64,000 nucleotides of DNA, from contig CAVVCU010000017.1 of assembly GCA_963746825.1 (NCBI GenBank), positions 6,889-70,888 of the forward strand, given 5' to 3'. Numbering within the stretch: the stretch's first letter is position 1; every line of letters starts with the position of its first letter. The notes beneath the pieces were generated by a model. The model did not search any database. It saw only the letters and a list, made by a program, of their open reading frames with translations, and was not told where the DNA came from. Positions 26,507 through 34,732 of this stretch are shown here, piece by piece. Origin of the DNA: JACVRW01 sp963746825 (GTDB taxonomy: Bacteria; Actinomycetota; Thermoleophilia; Solirubrobacterales; Thermoleophilaceae). A program made the position numbers and the translations under genes.

Positions 26507-27073
26507 TCAGACCCAGACGAAACGGACCGAGATGTCCGTGAACTCGGCGAAGCGCCGCCGGTTGAAGTAGTGAGGCACCACCTCGGTCATGAAGCGGGCC
26601 GCCGGGGGCCATAGCGCCACCCAGCCGACCACCACGATGCCCTGGGAGATGCCCTGAGCCACGACATCGTCGGCGCTCCTGTCGATCCAGGTCGAGACCA
26701 CGATCGATGCGAACCAGAACACCAATCCCAGCCGCAGGGAGATCTTCTCCTGGCGCGAGAGCGGGTCGACTCGGCTCAACGGCCCGGAGGCGGACTCGAG
26801 GCTCAGGCGGATGGCGTCGCCCACCGCCTGCTCGTCGGTCCGGGCGCGGTCGGCCTCGGGGGCGTAGATGGTCAGCGTGGAGGGCTCGCGCTCCCGCACC
26901 CGCTCCCATTCGTCGAGCAGCGCCCAGCGCGCGTCGCCCGAGATCGCCCGCTTGGCGACCGGTCGCGCATCGAACTCCCAGTACAACTCGTCGATCGAGT
27001 TCACACGGATGGCGAACTCGTCCCGGGATGCCTTCAGCTTCGCCTTCGCCTTCTTGGCCCTGCGCGACCTCAT
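26507..27073 (-). CDS. Hypothetical membrane protein with N-terminal basic domain
   Basis: 188 aa. The first 12 residues are Arg/Lys-rich, followed by a soluble region to about 120 with many Glu/Asp, then two hydrophobic segments (about 125-140 and 149-165, WVALWPPAARF at the end of the second). The C-terminus is polar and aromatic. I do not recognise the family and no motif suggests an enzyme. It is convergent with padR, whose stop is five bases away, and divergent from the acyl-CoA dehydrogenase operon by 64 bases. Confidence 0.6.
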   Translation of the reverse strand: MRSRRAKKAKAKLKASRDEFAIRVNSIDELYWEFDARPVAKRAISGDARWALLDEWERVREREPSTLTIYAPEADRARTDEQAVGDAIRLSLESASGPLSRVDPLSRQEKISLRLGLVFWFASIVVSTWIDRSADDVVAQGISQGIVVVGWVALWPPAARFMTEVVPHYFNRRRFAEFTDISVRFVWV

Positions 27074-27125
27074 AGACCCGCCTTTTCGTGACCGCGCCCG
27101 GCTTCCCTCCGCCGCGGGTGCGAGC

Positions 27126-27152
27126 TAGACTTGAAATGTGTTTTCAAACACA
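27126..27152 (+). promoter_or_regulatory. Leaderless promoter with overlapping operator dyads, acyl-CoA operon
   Basis: TAGACT (27126-27131) lies six bases before the GTG start, with no ribosome site, the signature of a leaderless transcript. Two dyads overlap it: TTGAAA-N5-TTTCAA (27131-27147) and TGTGTTT-N2-AAACACA (27137-27152). The first resembles IclR-type operators, and an IclR gene is the second gene of the operon, so autoregulation is likely. Confidence 0.6.
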
Positions 27153-28280
27153 GGTGCGGTCGCGCAGGACTTCGTCGAGGCCGCCGACGCGGCCGCCGCC
27201 GATCTCTCGGCCCGTTCCCGGGCCGAGGGGCACAACCGCTTCCAGGGGATGCCCTCCGACGGCGATTCGCGCGCCGTCTATTCGGCGATGGGCGAGCGAG
27301 GCTGGATCGGGGTGCACTGGCCGGTCGATCTCGGCGGGCGCGGCCTGACGCCGCTGCACACCGTGGCGGCTGAGGAACGCTTCGGCTACCGCTGGCTGCC
27401 GCTGTCCGGCTACCTGCTCTCGGTGAAGACGATCGGCAACGCCATGCTGCGCTTCGCCTCGCGCGACCTGCGCCGCCGGCTGCTGCCCGAGATCGCGGCC
27501 GGCGAGCTGCTGTTCTGCCAGGGCTTCTCGGAACCGGAGGCCGGGTCCGATCTCGCCTCCCTGCGCACGCGGGCCGAGCGCGACGGCGACCGCTGGATCG
27601 TCAACGGGCACAAGATCTGGACCTCCAGCGCCCAGCTGGCCGACTGGATCTACCTGGCCGTGCGCACCGAGCAGAGGGCGGCCAGGCCGCATCACGGGCT
27701 CTCGGTGATCGTGGCGGACATGCGCACGCCGGGCATCGAGGTGCGCGAGATCGAGACGCTCGGCGGCGGCCCGCTCTGCGAGGTGTTCCTCAGCGACGTG
27801 GAGGTGCCGGTGGCCCAGACCGTGGGCGACCCCGGCGCGGGCTGGAGCGTCTTGATGGCAACTCTCGACCACGAGCGGGTGACCAGCGAGAAGCTCGGCG
27901 TGGTTCTGCGCATGATGGACGACCTGGACGAGCTGATCGACGCGCCCGCCGAGCGTCGGGCCCTGCGGCGGCTGCGCGGCGAGGCCCAGGCGGCCCGGCT
28001 GCACGGACACCACGCGACCGACCTGCTGGCCGAGGGCCGGCCGGCGAGCGCAGCGTCATCCATGGCCAAGATCTCGATCGCGTTGCTCGCTCAGCGCCTC
28101 GGCCGATGGGCGGTCGAGGTGCTCGGGCCCGAGGCGCTGGTGGAGAGCGGGCCGGGAGCCATGCTCGATGGGCGGCTCGCGGCCTTCCACCGGGCCTCGG
28201 TGGCGTCCACGATCTCGGGTGGAGCGCTGGAGATCCAGCGGCGCGTGATCGCCCGCCGGCGCCTCGCGTGCCCGGCATGA
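27138..28280 (+). CDS. Acyl-CoA dehydrogenase, full-length subunit
   Basis: 380 aa. N-terminal helical domain, FAD/beta domain with QGFSEPEAGSDLASL and WIVNGHKIWTSSAQLADW, and C-terminal helical domain ending ISGGALEIQRRVIARR. The catalytic base position falls in the FHRASVASTISGG region, where a Glu is not obvious. It is first in an operon with IclR, a shorter acyl-CoA dehydrogenase-like protein, an SDR and a CoA-transferase. Paired long and short subunits suggest a heteromeric enzyme like the mycobacterial FadE/ChsE pairs used on sterol or branched side chains. Confidence 0.9.
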   Translation: MFSNTGAVAQDFVEAADAAAADLSARSRAEGHNRFQGMPSDGDSRAVYSAMGERGWIGVHWPVDLGGRGLTPLHTVAAEERFGYRWLPLSGYLLSVKTIGNAMLRFASRDLRRRLLPEIAAGELLFCQGFSEPEAGSDLASLRTRAERDGDRWIVNGHKIWTSSAQLADWIYLAVRTEQRAARPHHGLSVIVADMRTPGIEVREIETLGGGPLCEVFLSDVEVPVAQTVGDPGAGWSVLMATLDHERVTSEKLGVVLRMMDDLDELIDAPAERRALRRLRGEAQAARLHGHHATDLLAEGRPASAASSMAKISIALLAQRLGRWAVEVLGPEALVESGPGAMLDGRLAAFHRASVASTISGGALEIQRRVIARRRLACPA

Positions 28281-29080
28281 CGGCGATCCGGACGCCGGCC
28301 ACCGTCCAGGCCCTGACCCGCGGGCTGCGGGTGCTGCGCCTGTTCACCCGCGAGCGGCCCTCGCTCACGCTCGGTGATTGCGCGACGCTGCTCGAGCTCT
28401 CGCCACCCACCACCTACCGCCTGCTGACCACCCTGGAGGCCGAGCGCTTCCTCGAGCGTGACTCCGCGACCGGCGCCTACCGCCTCGCGCTGGGCGTGCT
28501 GGAGCTGCTGCCACCGCTGCTCGACGGCCTCGGCGTGCCTCGGCTCGCGCAGCCGGTGATCGACCGCCTGGCCGACGAGACCGGCGAGTCGGCCCACCTC
28601 GCCGCGCTCGAGCGCGGGCGGGTGCTCTATCTCGCCAGCGCCTCGAGCCGTCGCCTGCTGCGCATCGACACGCCACCGGGCCTTCGGCTCGAGGCACACG
28701 CCACCGCGCTGGGGAAGAGCCTGCTGGCCCAGCTGGGCGACGACGAGGCCCGCGGGATGCTCGGCGCCGAGCCCTACCGTGCCGTGACCTCGCGCACGCT
28801 CACCGGCTGGGAGGACATGGAGCGAGAGCTCATCGCGACCCGCCGCCGCGGCTACGCGATGTCCGAGGGCGAGCTCGAGGAGGGACTGTCCTCCTGCGCG
28901 GTCGCCCTGCCCGCGCGCGCCGACCGCCCCTACGCGATCAACGTCTCGTCGCCCGGGTCGCGCATGAGTCGCAAGCGGGTGCGCGAGCACTTTGCCCCGC
29001 TGCTGACGAGCGCGGCGAGCGAGATCGCCGACCTCGTGAGGCTGTTCCCGTTCGACCGCGAGCAGCCGGCCCTGCCATGA
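28277..29080 (+). CDS. IclR family transcriptional regulator
   Basis: 267 aa from the ATG at 28277, overlapping the acyl-CoA dehydrogenase TGA (ATGA). N-terminal winged helix (LTRGLRVLRLFTRERPSLTLGDCATLLELSPPTTYRLLTTLE), then the effector domain with LRLEAHATALGKSLLA and the GYAMSEGELEEGLSSCAVAL block typical of IclR ligand domains. It probably senses a pathway acid or CoA ester and controls the operon through the dyads at 27131-27152. Its position inside the operon means its own level follows operon expression. Confidence 0.92.
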   Translation: MTAIRTPATVQALTRGLRVLRLFTRERPSLTLGDCATLLELSPPTTYRLLTTLEAERFLERDSATGAYRLALGVLELLPPLLDGLGVPRLAQPVIDRLADETGESAHLAALERGRVLYLASASSRRLLRIDTPPGLRLEAHATALGKSLLAQLGDDEARGMLGAEPYRAVTSRTLTGWEDMERELIATRRRGYAMSEGELEEGLSSCAVALPARADRPYAINVSSPGSRMSRKRVREHFAPLLTSAASEIADLVRLFPFDREQPALP

Positions 29081-29895
29081 CGACGATCACGGCATCCGAC
29101 CCGGTGGCGCGCGACTTCGCGGCCTCGGTGGCGGGCGTGGCGCAGGGCCTGGCCACAGCCGACCCGTGGCGGCCGGGAAGCTCCGCGTCGGACGCGAACC
29201 CTGCGCTGCTCGCGCGCCTGGATGCACTCGGCTGGACCGAGCTGGCCGTGAACGCCGAGCTCGCCGGCGTGGTGGGCCCGGCCGCGTTCGAGCTCGGCCG
29301 CACGCTGGCGCCGCTCGACACCATCGACCAGCTGCTCGGGGGTGCCCTCATGGCCGGCCCCCTCAGCCGCTACGCCACCGAGGGCGCAACGCTCGCCCGG
29401 CCGCGGGCAGCCACGATCGTCCTGGCCACGGCGGAACGGCTCGAGCCGCTCGCCTACGGCGACGCCATCGGGGCCGCGCGCGTGATCAGCTGCACTGAGA
29501 CCGGCGAGGCCGCCGAGCCGGGGACCCGCCGGGCGGCGTGGGTGAACGCCAGCGTCGGCTACCTGGCCGGGGTGCTCGAGTTCGGCCTGGATCTGACCCT
29601 CGCCCACGCCAAGTCCCGTATCGCGTTCGGCCGCCCGCTGGCCGCGCTCGACACCGTCCAGCAGCAGCTCGCCGAAGTGGCGACGGCGGCGGACGGGCTG
29701 CGGCTGCTGAGCCTCGCGCGGCCCGACGACGCCGCCCTGGCGTACGCCGGCGCCGCGGCCGCGGAGGGCCTGGCCATCTGCCATCAGGTGACCGGCGCGA
29801 TCGGCTTCACGCTCGAGTACCCGCTGCAGCGAGCGCTGCGGCGCGCGCGCTCGATGAAGGCCTGGATCGACGCGATCGTCGACGAGGAGGACTGA
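29077..29895 (+). CDS. Short acyl-CoA dehydrogenase-like subunit
   Basis: 272 aa, about 100 shorter than a normal acyl-CoA dehydrogenase. The N-terminal part is abbreviated, the beta domain is reduced, and the C-terminal helices carry the family pattern SRIAFGRPLAALDTVQQQLAEV and HQVTGAIGFTLEYPLQRALRRA. It starts four bases inside the IclR stop (ATGA). By analogy with heteromeric FadE pairs it is probably the partner of the 27138-28280 subunit and may lack its own full active site. This is inference; no catalytic Glu could be assigned. Confidence 0.82.
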   Translation: MTTITASDPVARDFAASVAGVAQGLATADPWRPGSSASDANPALLARLDALGWTELAVNAELAGVVGPAAFELGRTLAPLDTIDQLLGGALMAGPLSRYATEGATLARPRAATIVLATAERLEPLAYGDAIGAARVISCTETGEAAEPGTRRAAWVNASVGYLAGVLEFGLDLTLAHAKSRIAFGRPLAALDTVQQQLAEVATAADGLRLLSLARPDDAALAYAGAAAAEGLAICHQVTGAIGFTLEYPLQRALRRARSMKAWIDAIVDEED

Positions 29896-29897
29896 CG

Positions 29898-30662
29898 ATG
29901 CGGACCATGGTGATCACCGGAGGCGCCACGGGGATCGGCTTCGCCATCGCGCGTCGCCTCGCGCAGCAGGGAGACGCGGTCGTGCTGGCGTCGCGCAACC
30001 GCGAACGGCTCGATGCCGCCCAGGCCCGCCTCGAGGCCGAGGGAGCGCGCTGCACCGTGGCGAGCGTCGACGTGCGCGACGGTGAGGCCGTCGACGATCT
30101 GATCGCGTCGCTGCCGGCGATCGACGGCCTCGTGAACAACGCGGCCGGCAACTTCGTCGCCCCGACCGTCGAGCTCAGCACCAACGGCTTCCGCGCGGTG
30201 ACGGAGATCAACCAGCTCGGTTGCTTTCACTGCTCACGTGCCCTCGCCCGCCGGCTGACCGCGGAGGGGCGCCCGGGGGTGATCCTCAACATCATCGCCA
30301 CCTACGCGTGGACCGGCGCGCCCGGCGTGGCCCACTCGGCCGCGGCGAAGGCCGGGATGCTCGCGTTCACCAAGTCGGTGGCACGGGAATGGGGGTCGCT
30401 CGGCATCCGGGTGAACGCGCTGGCGCCGGGCTTCGTGCCCACCGAGGCGGCCATGACGCAGCTGCTGGACGACGAGGGCGCCCAGCAACGGATGCGCGAG
30501 AGCATCGCCCTGGGCCGCTTCGGCGAGCCCGATGAGATCGCTCGCGCCGCCGCCTTCCTGCTCTCCGAGGATGCCTCCTACGTGACCGGCGCGGTGCTCA
30601 CGGTCGACGGGGGGCGCTCGCTGGGCCCGCAGATGCACCATCGCGCCGGGGAGGACGGGTGA
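29898..30662 (+). CDS. SDR oxidoreductase, 2,4-dienoyl-CoA reductase-like
   Basis: 254 aa from the ATG at 29898. Rossmann motif TGGATGIGFAIA, NNAAG in LVNNAAGNF, and C-terminal VTGAVLTVDGG. The usual Tyr-x3-Lys is replaced by H-S-A-A-A-K (Tyr to His), and the preceding Ser region reads NIIATYAWTG. Exactly this Tyr-less form, with AAGNF and AREWGSLGIRVN, is seen in the peroxisomal DECR2 branch of 2,4-dienoyl-CoA reductases, which use Asp/Lys instead. The role would be removing double bonds in unsaturated acyl-CoAs. Two bases separate the previous stop from its start. Confidence 0.87.
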   Translation: MRTMVITGGATGIGFAIARRLAQQGDAVVLASRNRERLDAAQARLEAEGARCTVASVDVRDGEAVDDLIASLPAIDGLVNNAAGNFVAPTVELSTNGFRAVTEINQLGCFHCSRALARRLTAEGRPGVILNIIATYAWTGAPGVAHSAAAKAGMLAFTKSVAREWGSLGIRVNALAPGFVPTEAAMTQLLDDEGAQQRMRESIALGRFGEPDEIARAAAFLLSEDASYVTGAVLTVDGGRSLGPQMHHRAGEDG

Positions 30663-31834
30663 GCGGACCGCTGGCCGGTGTGCGGGTGCTCGACTTCGGC
30701 CAGTACGTCGCCGTCCCGTTCGCCACGATGCTGCTCGCCGACCTCGGAGCCGACGTGGTCAAGGTCGAGCCGCCGGCCGGCGACCAGTGGCGCCGCTACG
30801 ACCCGCTGGGCCCGGGCGAGAGCCGCCACTTCTACGCGCTCAACCGCAACAAGCGCTCGGTGGCCCTCGACCTGAAGACGGAGGCCGGCCGCAGCGCGGC
30901 GGCCGTGCTCATCGGCGGCGCCGATGCCCTGGTGCACAATTGTCTTCCCGCGCGCGCGAGGGAGTTCGGCTTGGACCGCGACAGCGTGATGGCGGTCAAC
31001 CCCGGCTGCGTGTGGGTGAACGTGTCCGCCTTCGGCAGCGCGGGACCCGACGCCGAGCGACCGGCCTACGACCTGATCAGCCAGGCGCTCTCCGGGCTGC
31101 TGGCCGCCCAGCCGCGAGTGGGCGACGAGGTGCCGCGACGCATGGGCGGCCTCGCTCTGGCCGACTTCATGGCCGGCGCCCTGGCCGCGGTGTCGGTGCT
31201 GGCCGGGCTGGTGGCGCGCGACGGGGAGGCGTCTGGGATCGAGGTGTCTCTTCTCGGCGCGGCACTGTGCCTGCAGGCCCAGCGGTTCGTGGCGATCGCG
31301 GGAGCCGAGCCCGCGCCCCCCGCGGAGCCACTTACCGCGGACGGGCTGACGGAGCTCGCGCACGCCCAAGACGAGAGGGAGCGCCTGGACCCCTACTACC
31401 GCGCGTATGCGTGCGCCGGCGGCGGCTTCGTCGCCCTCGCCTGCCTCAACGCCGCGCAGCGACGCGCGGTCTGCGCGATCTTCGATCTCGATGACCCGTT
31501 CGCCCACGACCCACAGGCGGAGCCCACCGGCCCGGAAGAGCTGGCCGTGCGCCTCGAGCACGGTGCTCGCCTCGAAGGCCGCTTCAGCGAGCTGACCGCA
31601 GAGGAGGCGGTGGCCACGCTGGCCGAGCGCGGAGTGCCGGCGGCAGAGGTCCGGGGCCTTGGTCAGCTGTTCGACGACCGGCAGGCCAAGGCCAACGGCC
31701 TGGTCCAGACGGTCGAGCAGCGCCACGGTCCGGTCGCCCTCCTGGGGAGCGTGTTCAAGGTCGACGGCCGCTCGGAGCCGGCCCGGCGGGGAGCGCCGGG
31801 CCTCGACGAGCATCGCCGCGAGCTGCTCGGTTGA
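30659..31834 (+). CDS. CaiB/BaiF family CoA-transferase
   Basis: 391 aa. Starts at a GTG overlapping the SDR stop (GTGA). Class III CoA-transferase features: GVRVLDFGQYVAVPFATMLLADLGADVVKVE at the N-terminus, NRNKRSVALDL, and the active Asp region in RPAYDLISQALSGLLA (Asp about 140). The rest fits the interlocked-ring dimer fold. It would activate or recycle the pathway acid by moving CoA between acids. Last gene of the overlapping acyl-CoA operon. Confidence 0.9.
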   Translation: MSGPLAGVRVLDFGQYVAVPFATMLLADLGADVVKVEPPAGDQWRRYDPLGPGESRHFYALNRNKRSVALDLKTEAGRSAAAVLIGGADALVHNCLPARAREFGLDRDSVMAVNPGCVWVNVSAFGSAGPDAERPAYDLISQALSGLLAAQPRVGDEVPRRMGGLALADFMAGALAAVSVLAGLVARDGEASGIEVSLLGAALCLQAQRFVAIAGAEPAPPAEPLTADGLTELAHAQDERERLDPYYRAYACAGGGFVALACLNAAQRRAVCAIFDLDDPFAHDPQAEPTGPEELAVRLEHGARLEGRFSELTAEEAVATLAERGVPAAEVRGLGQLFDDRQAKANGLVQTVEQRHGPVALLGSVFKVDGRSEPARRGAPGLDEHRRELLG

Positions 31835-31881
31835 CGCATTCGCAGTGATCGGTTTCGCCCCCTCGCGCGAAATACAAGAAC

Positions 31882-32085
31882 ATGTCGGCAGTCGAGATGC
31901 AAATCCGCCTCCAGGGTCTGCAGACCGAGCGCGCGCTGGCCTCGATCGAGGGGCTCGCGGGCAACTCGGCCTACATGACCGACCTCGAGAACGAGATCGT
32001 CGCCACCCACTTCGCGTTCGTCGGCGAGGCGGTCACGGAGATCGCCACCATGCGTGCGCTGCTGTCCGGGCCGCAGTTCGGCTAG
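31882..32085 (+). CDS. Small conserved-looking protein, unknown function
   Basis: 67 aa, soluble, mostly helical: VEMQIRLQGLQTERALASIEGL, then NEIVATHFAFVGEAVTEIATMRALLSG. No Cys pairs or membrane segment. Length and regular heptad-like spacing suggest a small helical hairpin. The ribosome site is weak. It stands alone between the CoA-transferase and a membrane protein. I cannot assign a family. Confidence 0.55.
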   Translation: MSAVEMQIRLQGLQTERALASIEGLAGNSAYMTDLENEIVATHFAFVGEAVTEIATMRALLSGPQFG

Positions 32086-32112
32086 ACCGCGCTTCGCTCC
32101 ATACTGCCGGGC

Positions 32113-32595
32113 GTGAGCGAGGCCCACGACCGCGTAGAACGGCTCGCCGGAGCGATCTACGGAACCATCGTGGTGGCCGGCGTGCTGGCCACCACGGAGG
32201 GCGACGAAGACCCGGACGCGCTGGAGACCGCGGTCTACGCGGTGGCGACGGTGTTCGTCTTCTACCTGGCCCACGCGTGGGCCCAGACCCTCGGCCGCAG
32301 GCTCGTGGGCGTGGGGCCGGCGGAGCGGGCTCTGCGGCACTCGCTCGCGCGTGACTGGCCGCTCGTCCAATCGGCGCTGCCGCCGCTCGGGGCGATGGCC
32401 ATCGCCGCGCTCTTCGGAGCGTCGGACTCCACGGCCATCGACATCGGCTTCTGGGTGTGCGTGGTCTCGCTCGGTGCCTGGGGCGCGGTCGTCGCCCACC
32501 GCGAGGAGGCATCGACCGGCCGCGTGGTCATCACGGCGTTGGGCTGCGGGGGACTGGGCCTGCTCCTGGTTTTCCTGAAGGAGCTGGTGAGCTGA
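32113..32595 (+). CDS. Integral membrane protein, unknown function
   Basis: 160 aa from a GTG. Four hydrophobic helices (about 10-25, 42-58, 88-103, 112-155 as two) separated by short loops; a conspicuous acidic TTEGDEDPDALE follows the first. No enzyme motif. The end overlaps the reading region of the DDAH-like gene and supplies its likely ribosome site (AAGGAG). Confidence 0.7.
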   Translation: MSEAHDRVERLAGAIYGTIVVAGVLATTEGDEDPDALETAVYAVATVFVFYLAHAWAQTLGRRLVGVGPAERALRHSLARDWPLVQSALPPLGAMAIAALFGASDSTAIDIGFWVCVVSLGAWGAVVAHREEASTGRVVITALGCGGLGLLLVFLKELVS

Positions 32596-32627
32596 CCGGC
32601 ACGACAACCGCCTACGGGGTCACCTCG

Positions 32628-33455
32628 ATGACCGCCCGCCTGCGGCGCGTGCTCGTACGCCGGCCCGCCACGACCGGGGACTGGGCCGGCGCGGGCTGGC
32701 GGACCCCGGATCCGAGCCTGCTGGCCGCTCAGCACGAGGCATTCTGCGCGCTGCTCGGCGAGCTCGGCGCGACGGTGGAGATCGCCGGGCCCCTCCCCGG
32801 GCAGGTCGATGCGGTGTACATGCACGATTCCACCGTCATCACCCGGCGCGGCGGGATCGCCCTGCGCATGGCCAAGCCCGCGCGCCGGCGCGAGCCCGCG
32901 GCCGCGGCGGAGGAGCTCGAGCGGCTCGGCGTGCCGCTGATCGGCACGCTCGAGGAGCCCGCATACGCCGACGGCGGGGATCGCTTCTGGATCGACGACA
33001 CCACCGCGGCGGTCGGCCTGGGCTACCGGACCAACCGAGCGGGGGCCGCTGCGCTGGCGCGCCTCATGGAGCCGGAGGGCGTTCACGTCGAGGCCTACGA
33101 CATGCCCCACGATCGGGGTCCGGGGTCCGTCCTGCACCTGCAGTCCTTCATCTCCGCCGTGACCGCCGACCTGTGCGTGGTCTACGAACCGCTGGCCCCC
33201 GTCCGCCTGCTGGGCGACCTGCGCGAACGCGGTATCGAGTGGATCGCCATCGATCACGACGCCTACACGGCGATGGGCTGCAACATCCTCGCCGTGCGCC
33301 CCGGGGTGGTGATCATGGTCGACGGCATCGCCGGCATTCGCCGCGAGCTCGAGCGCCGCGGCGTGGAGGTGCACGTCTACGAAGGGTCCGAGCTGTCGCT
33401 GAAGGGCGACGGGGGACCGACCTGTCTCACCCTCCCCCTGCTGCGCGCCGACTGA
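32628..33455 (+). CDS. DDAH/arginine deiminase-like amidinohydrolase
   Basis: 275 aa from the ATG at 32628. Pentein-fold marks: YMHDSTVI, GGDRFWID, catalytic His in SVLHLQSFISAV, and the nucleophile Cys in GGPTCLT near the C-terminus. It would hydrolyse methylarginines or a related guanidino compound. The family normally begins about 12 residues earlier (YGVTSM before TARLRRVLVRRP), and that extension is present in frame here. It contains no ATG, GTG or TTG; CTG at 32592 has AAGGAG eight bases upstream and is the best candidate for the true start. Confidence 0.83.
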   Translation: MTARLRRVLVRRPATTGDWAGAGWRTPDPSLLAAQHEAFCALLGELGATVEIAGPLPGQVDAVYMHDSTVITRRGGIALRMAKPARRREPAAAAEELERLGVPLIGTLEEPAYADGGDRFWIDDTTAAVGLGYRTNRAGAAALARLMEPEGVHVEAYDMPHDRGPGSVLHLQSFISAVTADLCVVYEPLAPVRLLGDLRERGIEWIAIDHDAYTAMGCNILAVRPGVVIMVDGIAGIRRELERRGVEVHVYEGSELSLKGDGGPTCLTLPLLRAD

Positions 33456-33515
33456 GATGAGTGGATGCGATAGGTTCGCGCCGGCTCGCAGCTCTCCACG
33501 TCGAAAGGATGCGTC

Positions 33516-34112
33516 GTGACTGCCTCTTCTGCTGATGACACACCTCCGGACGGCTCGGGCAGCGAGTCGCGCGGTTCCAGCGCGACGGTGTGGATGGCGG
33601 CCGCGGCGGTGCTGGTGCTGGCGGCGATCGCGCTCGCCTTCTACGCGTTCGCGACCAAGTCCGACCTCGACGACGCGAACGCGACCCTCGACCGCGCCAA
33701 CGCGGCGATCGCCAGGCAGGACCGCCAGCTGGCCAGGGAGGAGCGAGGCGCCGGCAGCGCGGAGGCGAGCCTCAGGGGCTTCGGAGAGCGCGAGCGGGCC
33801 GCCTTCCGTAGGGTCAGGCGCCGTTTCGTCCGCGCGGAGGCCAAGGCCGCGGCGCTGAAGAAGACGATCGACAAGGAGTCGGCGGAGCTCGACCGGGCAC
33901 GCTCGGAGGCCTCCTCCGCGGAGGGTCAGGAGCAGCGGGAGCAAACCGCGCTGAATGCGGCCCAGCAGGAGACACAGCTTTCCCAGGCCTGCGTGCAGGG
34001 GGCGGTGGCGGCGATCGACCGCTACTTCAACGCGTCGACCGCCCGTGCCGGGCGCAGCGCCGTGGTGAAGGAGCTCGAGTCGATCCAGGAGCAGTGCAAG
34101 TCGGCCAAGTAG
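33516..34112 (+). CDS. Membrane-anchored coiled-coil protein, unknown function
   Basis: 198 aa. A polar N-terminus (1-24), one membrane helix (about 27-46), then a long extracytoplasmic region dominated by coiled coil with Ala/Glu/Arg heptads (about 50-155). A short C-terminal globular end holds two Cys (QACVQ and EQCKSA) that could form a disulfide. The orientation resembles single-pass anchors of envelope proteins. Ribosome site GAAAGGA; start GTG. No family recognised. Confidence 0.65.
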   Translation: MTASSADDTPPDGSGSESRGSSATVWMAAAAVLVLAAIALAFYAFATKSDLDDANATLDRANAAIARQDRQLAREERGAGSAEASLRGFGERERAAFRRVRRRFVRAEAKAAALKKTIDKESAELDRARSEASSAEGQEQREQTALNAAQQETQLSQACVQGAVAAIDRYFNASTARAGRSAVVKELESIQEQCKSAK

Positions 34113-34138
34113 TACGTCGGCTCTAGAATCAGCCGCCC

Positions 34139-34732
34139 GTGCCGCGACCCGAGGTGCACAGCACCGAGACGATGCTCGATGCCGCGCGCGACCTGCTCCT
34201 CGGAGGCAGCTCGCGGGGGGCCACGATCGACGCCATCGCCCGGGCCAGCGGCGCGCCCACCGGTTCGATCTACCACCGTTTCGGCTCGCGTGACGAGCTG
34301 GTGGCGAGGCTCTGGATGCGGGCGATCTACCGCTCGCAGGCCTCCTTCCTGGCCGCGCTCGAGGAGCCGGACGCCACGAAGGCCGCCCTCGCGGGAGCGA
34401 TGTCGATCGTCGACTTCTGTGAGGCCAACCCGGCCGACGCCCGGCTACTCGTGTCCTTTCGCCACGACGACCTCGTCCGCGATGTTCCCGGCGGTCCGCT
34501 GGCCGACGAGCTGGCGAAGCTCAACCGCCCCCTCGAGCGGGCCGTGGTGGCGCTCGCGCGCAGGCTGTACGGGCGAAGCACCAAGGCCGCGCTCAACCGC
34601 ACCTTCCTGGCGGTGTTCGACCTCCCCTACGGTGCGGCCCGCCGCCACCTGATCGCGGGTGCACCGCTTCCGCCGGGCCTACGCGGCGACGTCGGGCGGG
34701 CCGTCGCGGCGGTGCTCGAAGAACCGCTCTGA
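34139..34732 (+). CDS. TetR/AcrR family transcriptional regulator
   Basis: 197 aa. The N-terminal HTH shows ATIDAIARASGAPTGSIYHRFGSRDELVARLW, the classic TetR pattern. The C-terminal ligand domain is variable (RRLYGRSTKAALNRTFLAVFDLPYG). It is a one-component repressor with an unknown ligand. Its last 54 bases overlap the convergent NTF2-like gene. No separate target operon is evident; autoregulation is possible. TAGAAT lies nine bases before the GTG start. Confidence 0.88.
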   Translation: MPRPEVHSTETMLDAARDLLLGGSSRGATIDAIARASGAPTGSIYHRFGSRDELVARLWMRAIYRSQASFLAALEEPDATKAALAGAMSIVDFCEANPADARLLVSFRHDDLVRDVPGGPLADELAKLNRPLERAVVALARRLYGRSTKAALNRTFLAVFDLPYGAARRHLIAGAPLPPGLRGDVGRAVAAVLEEPL

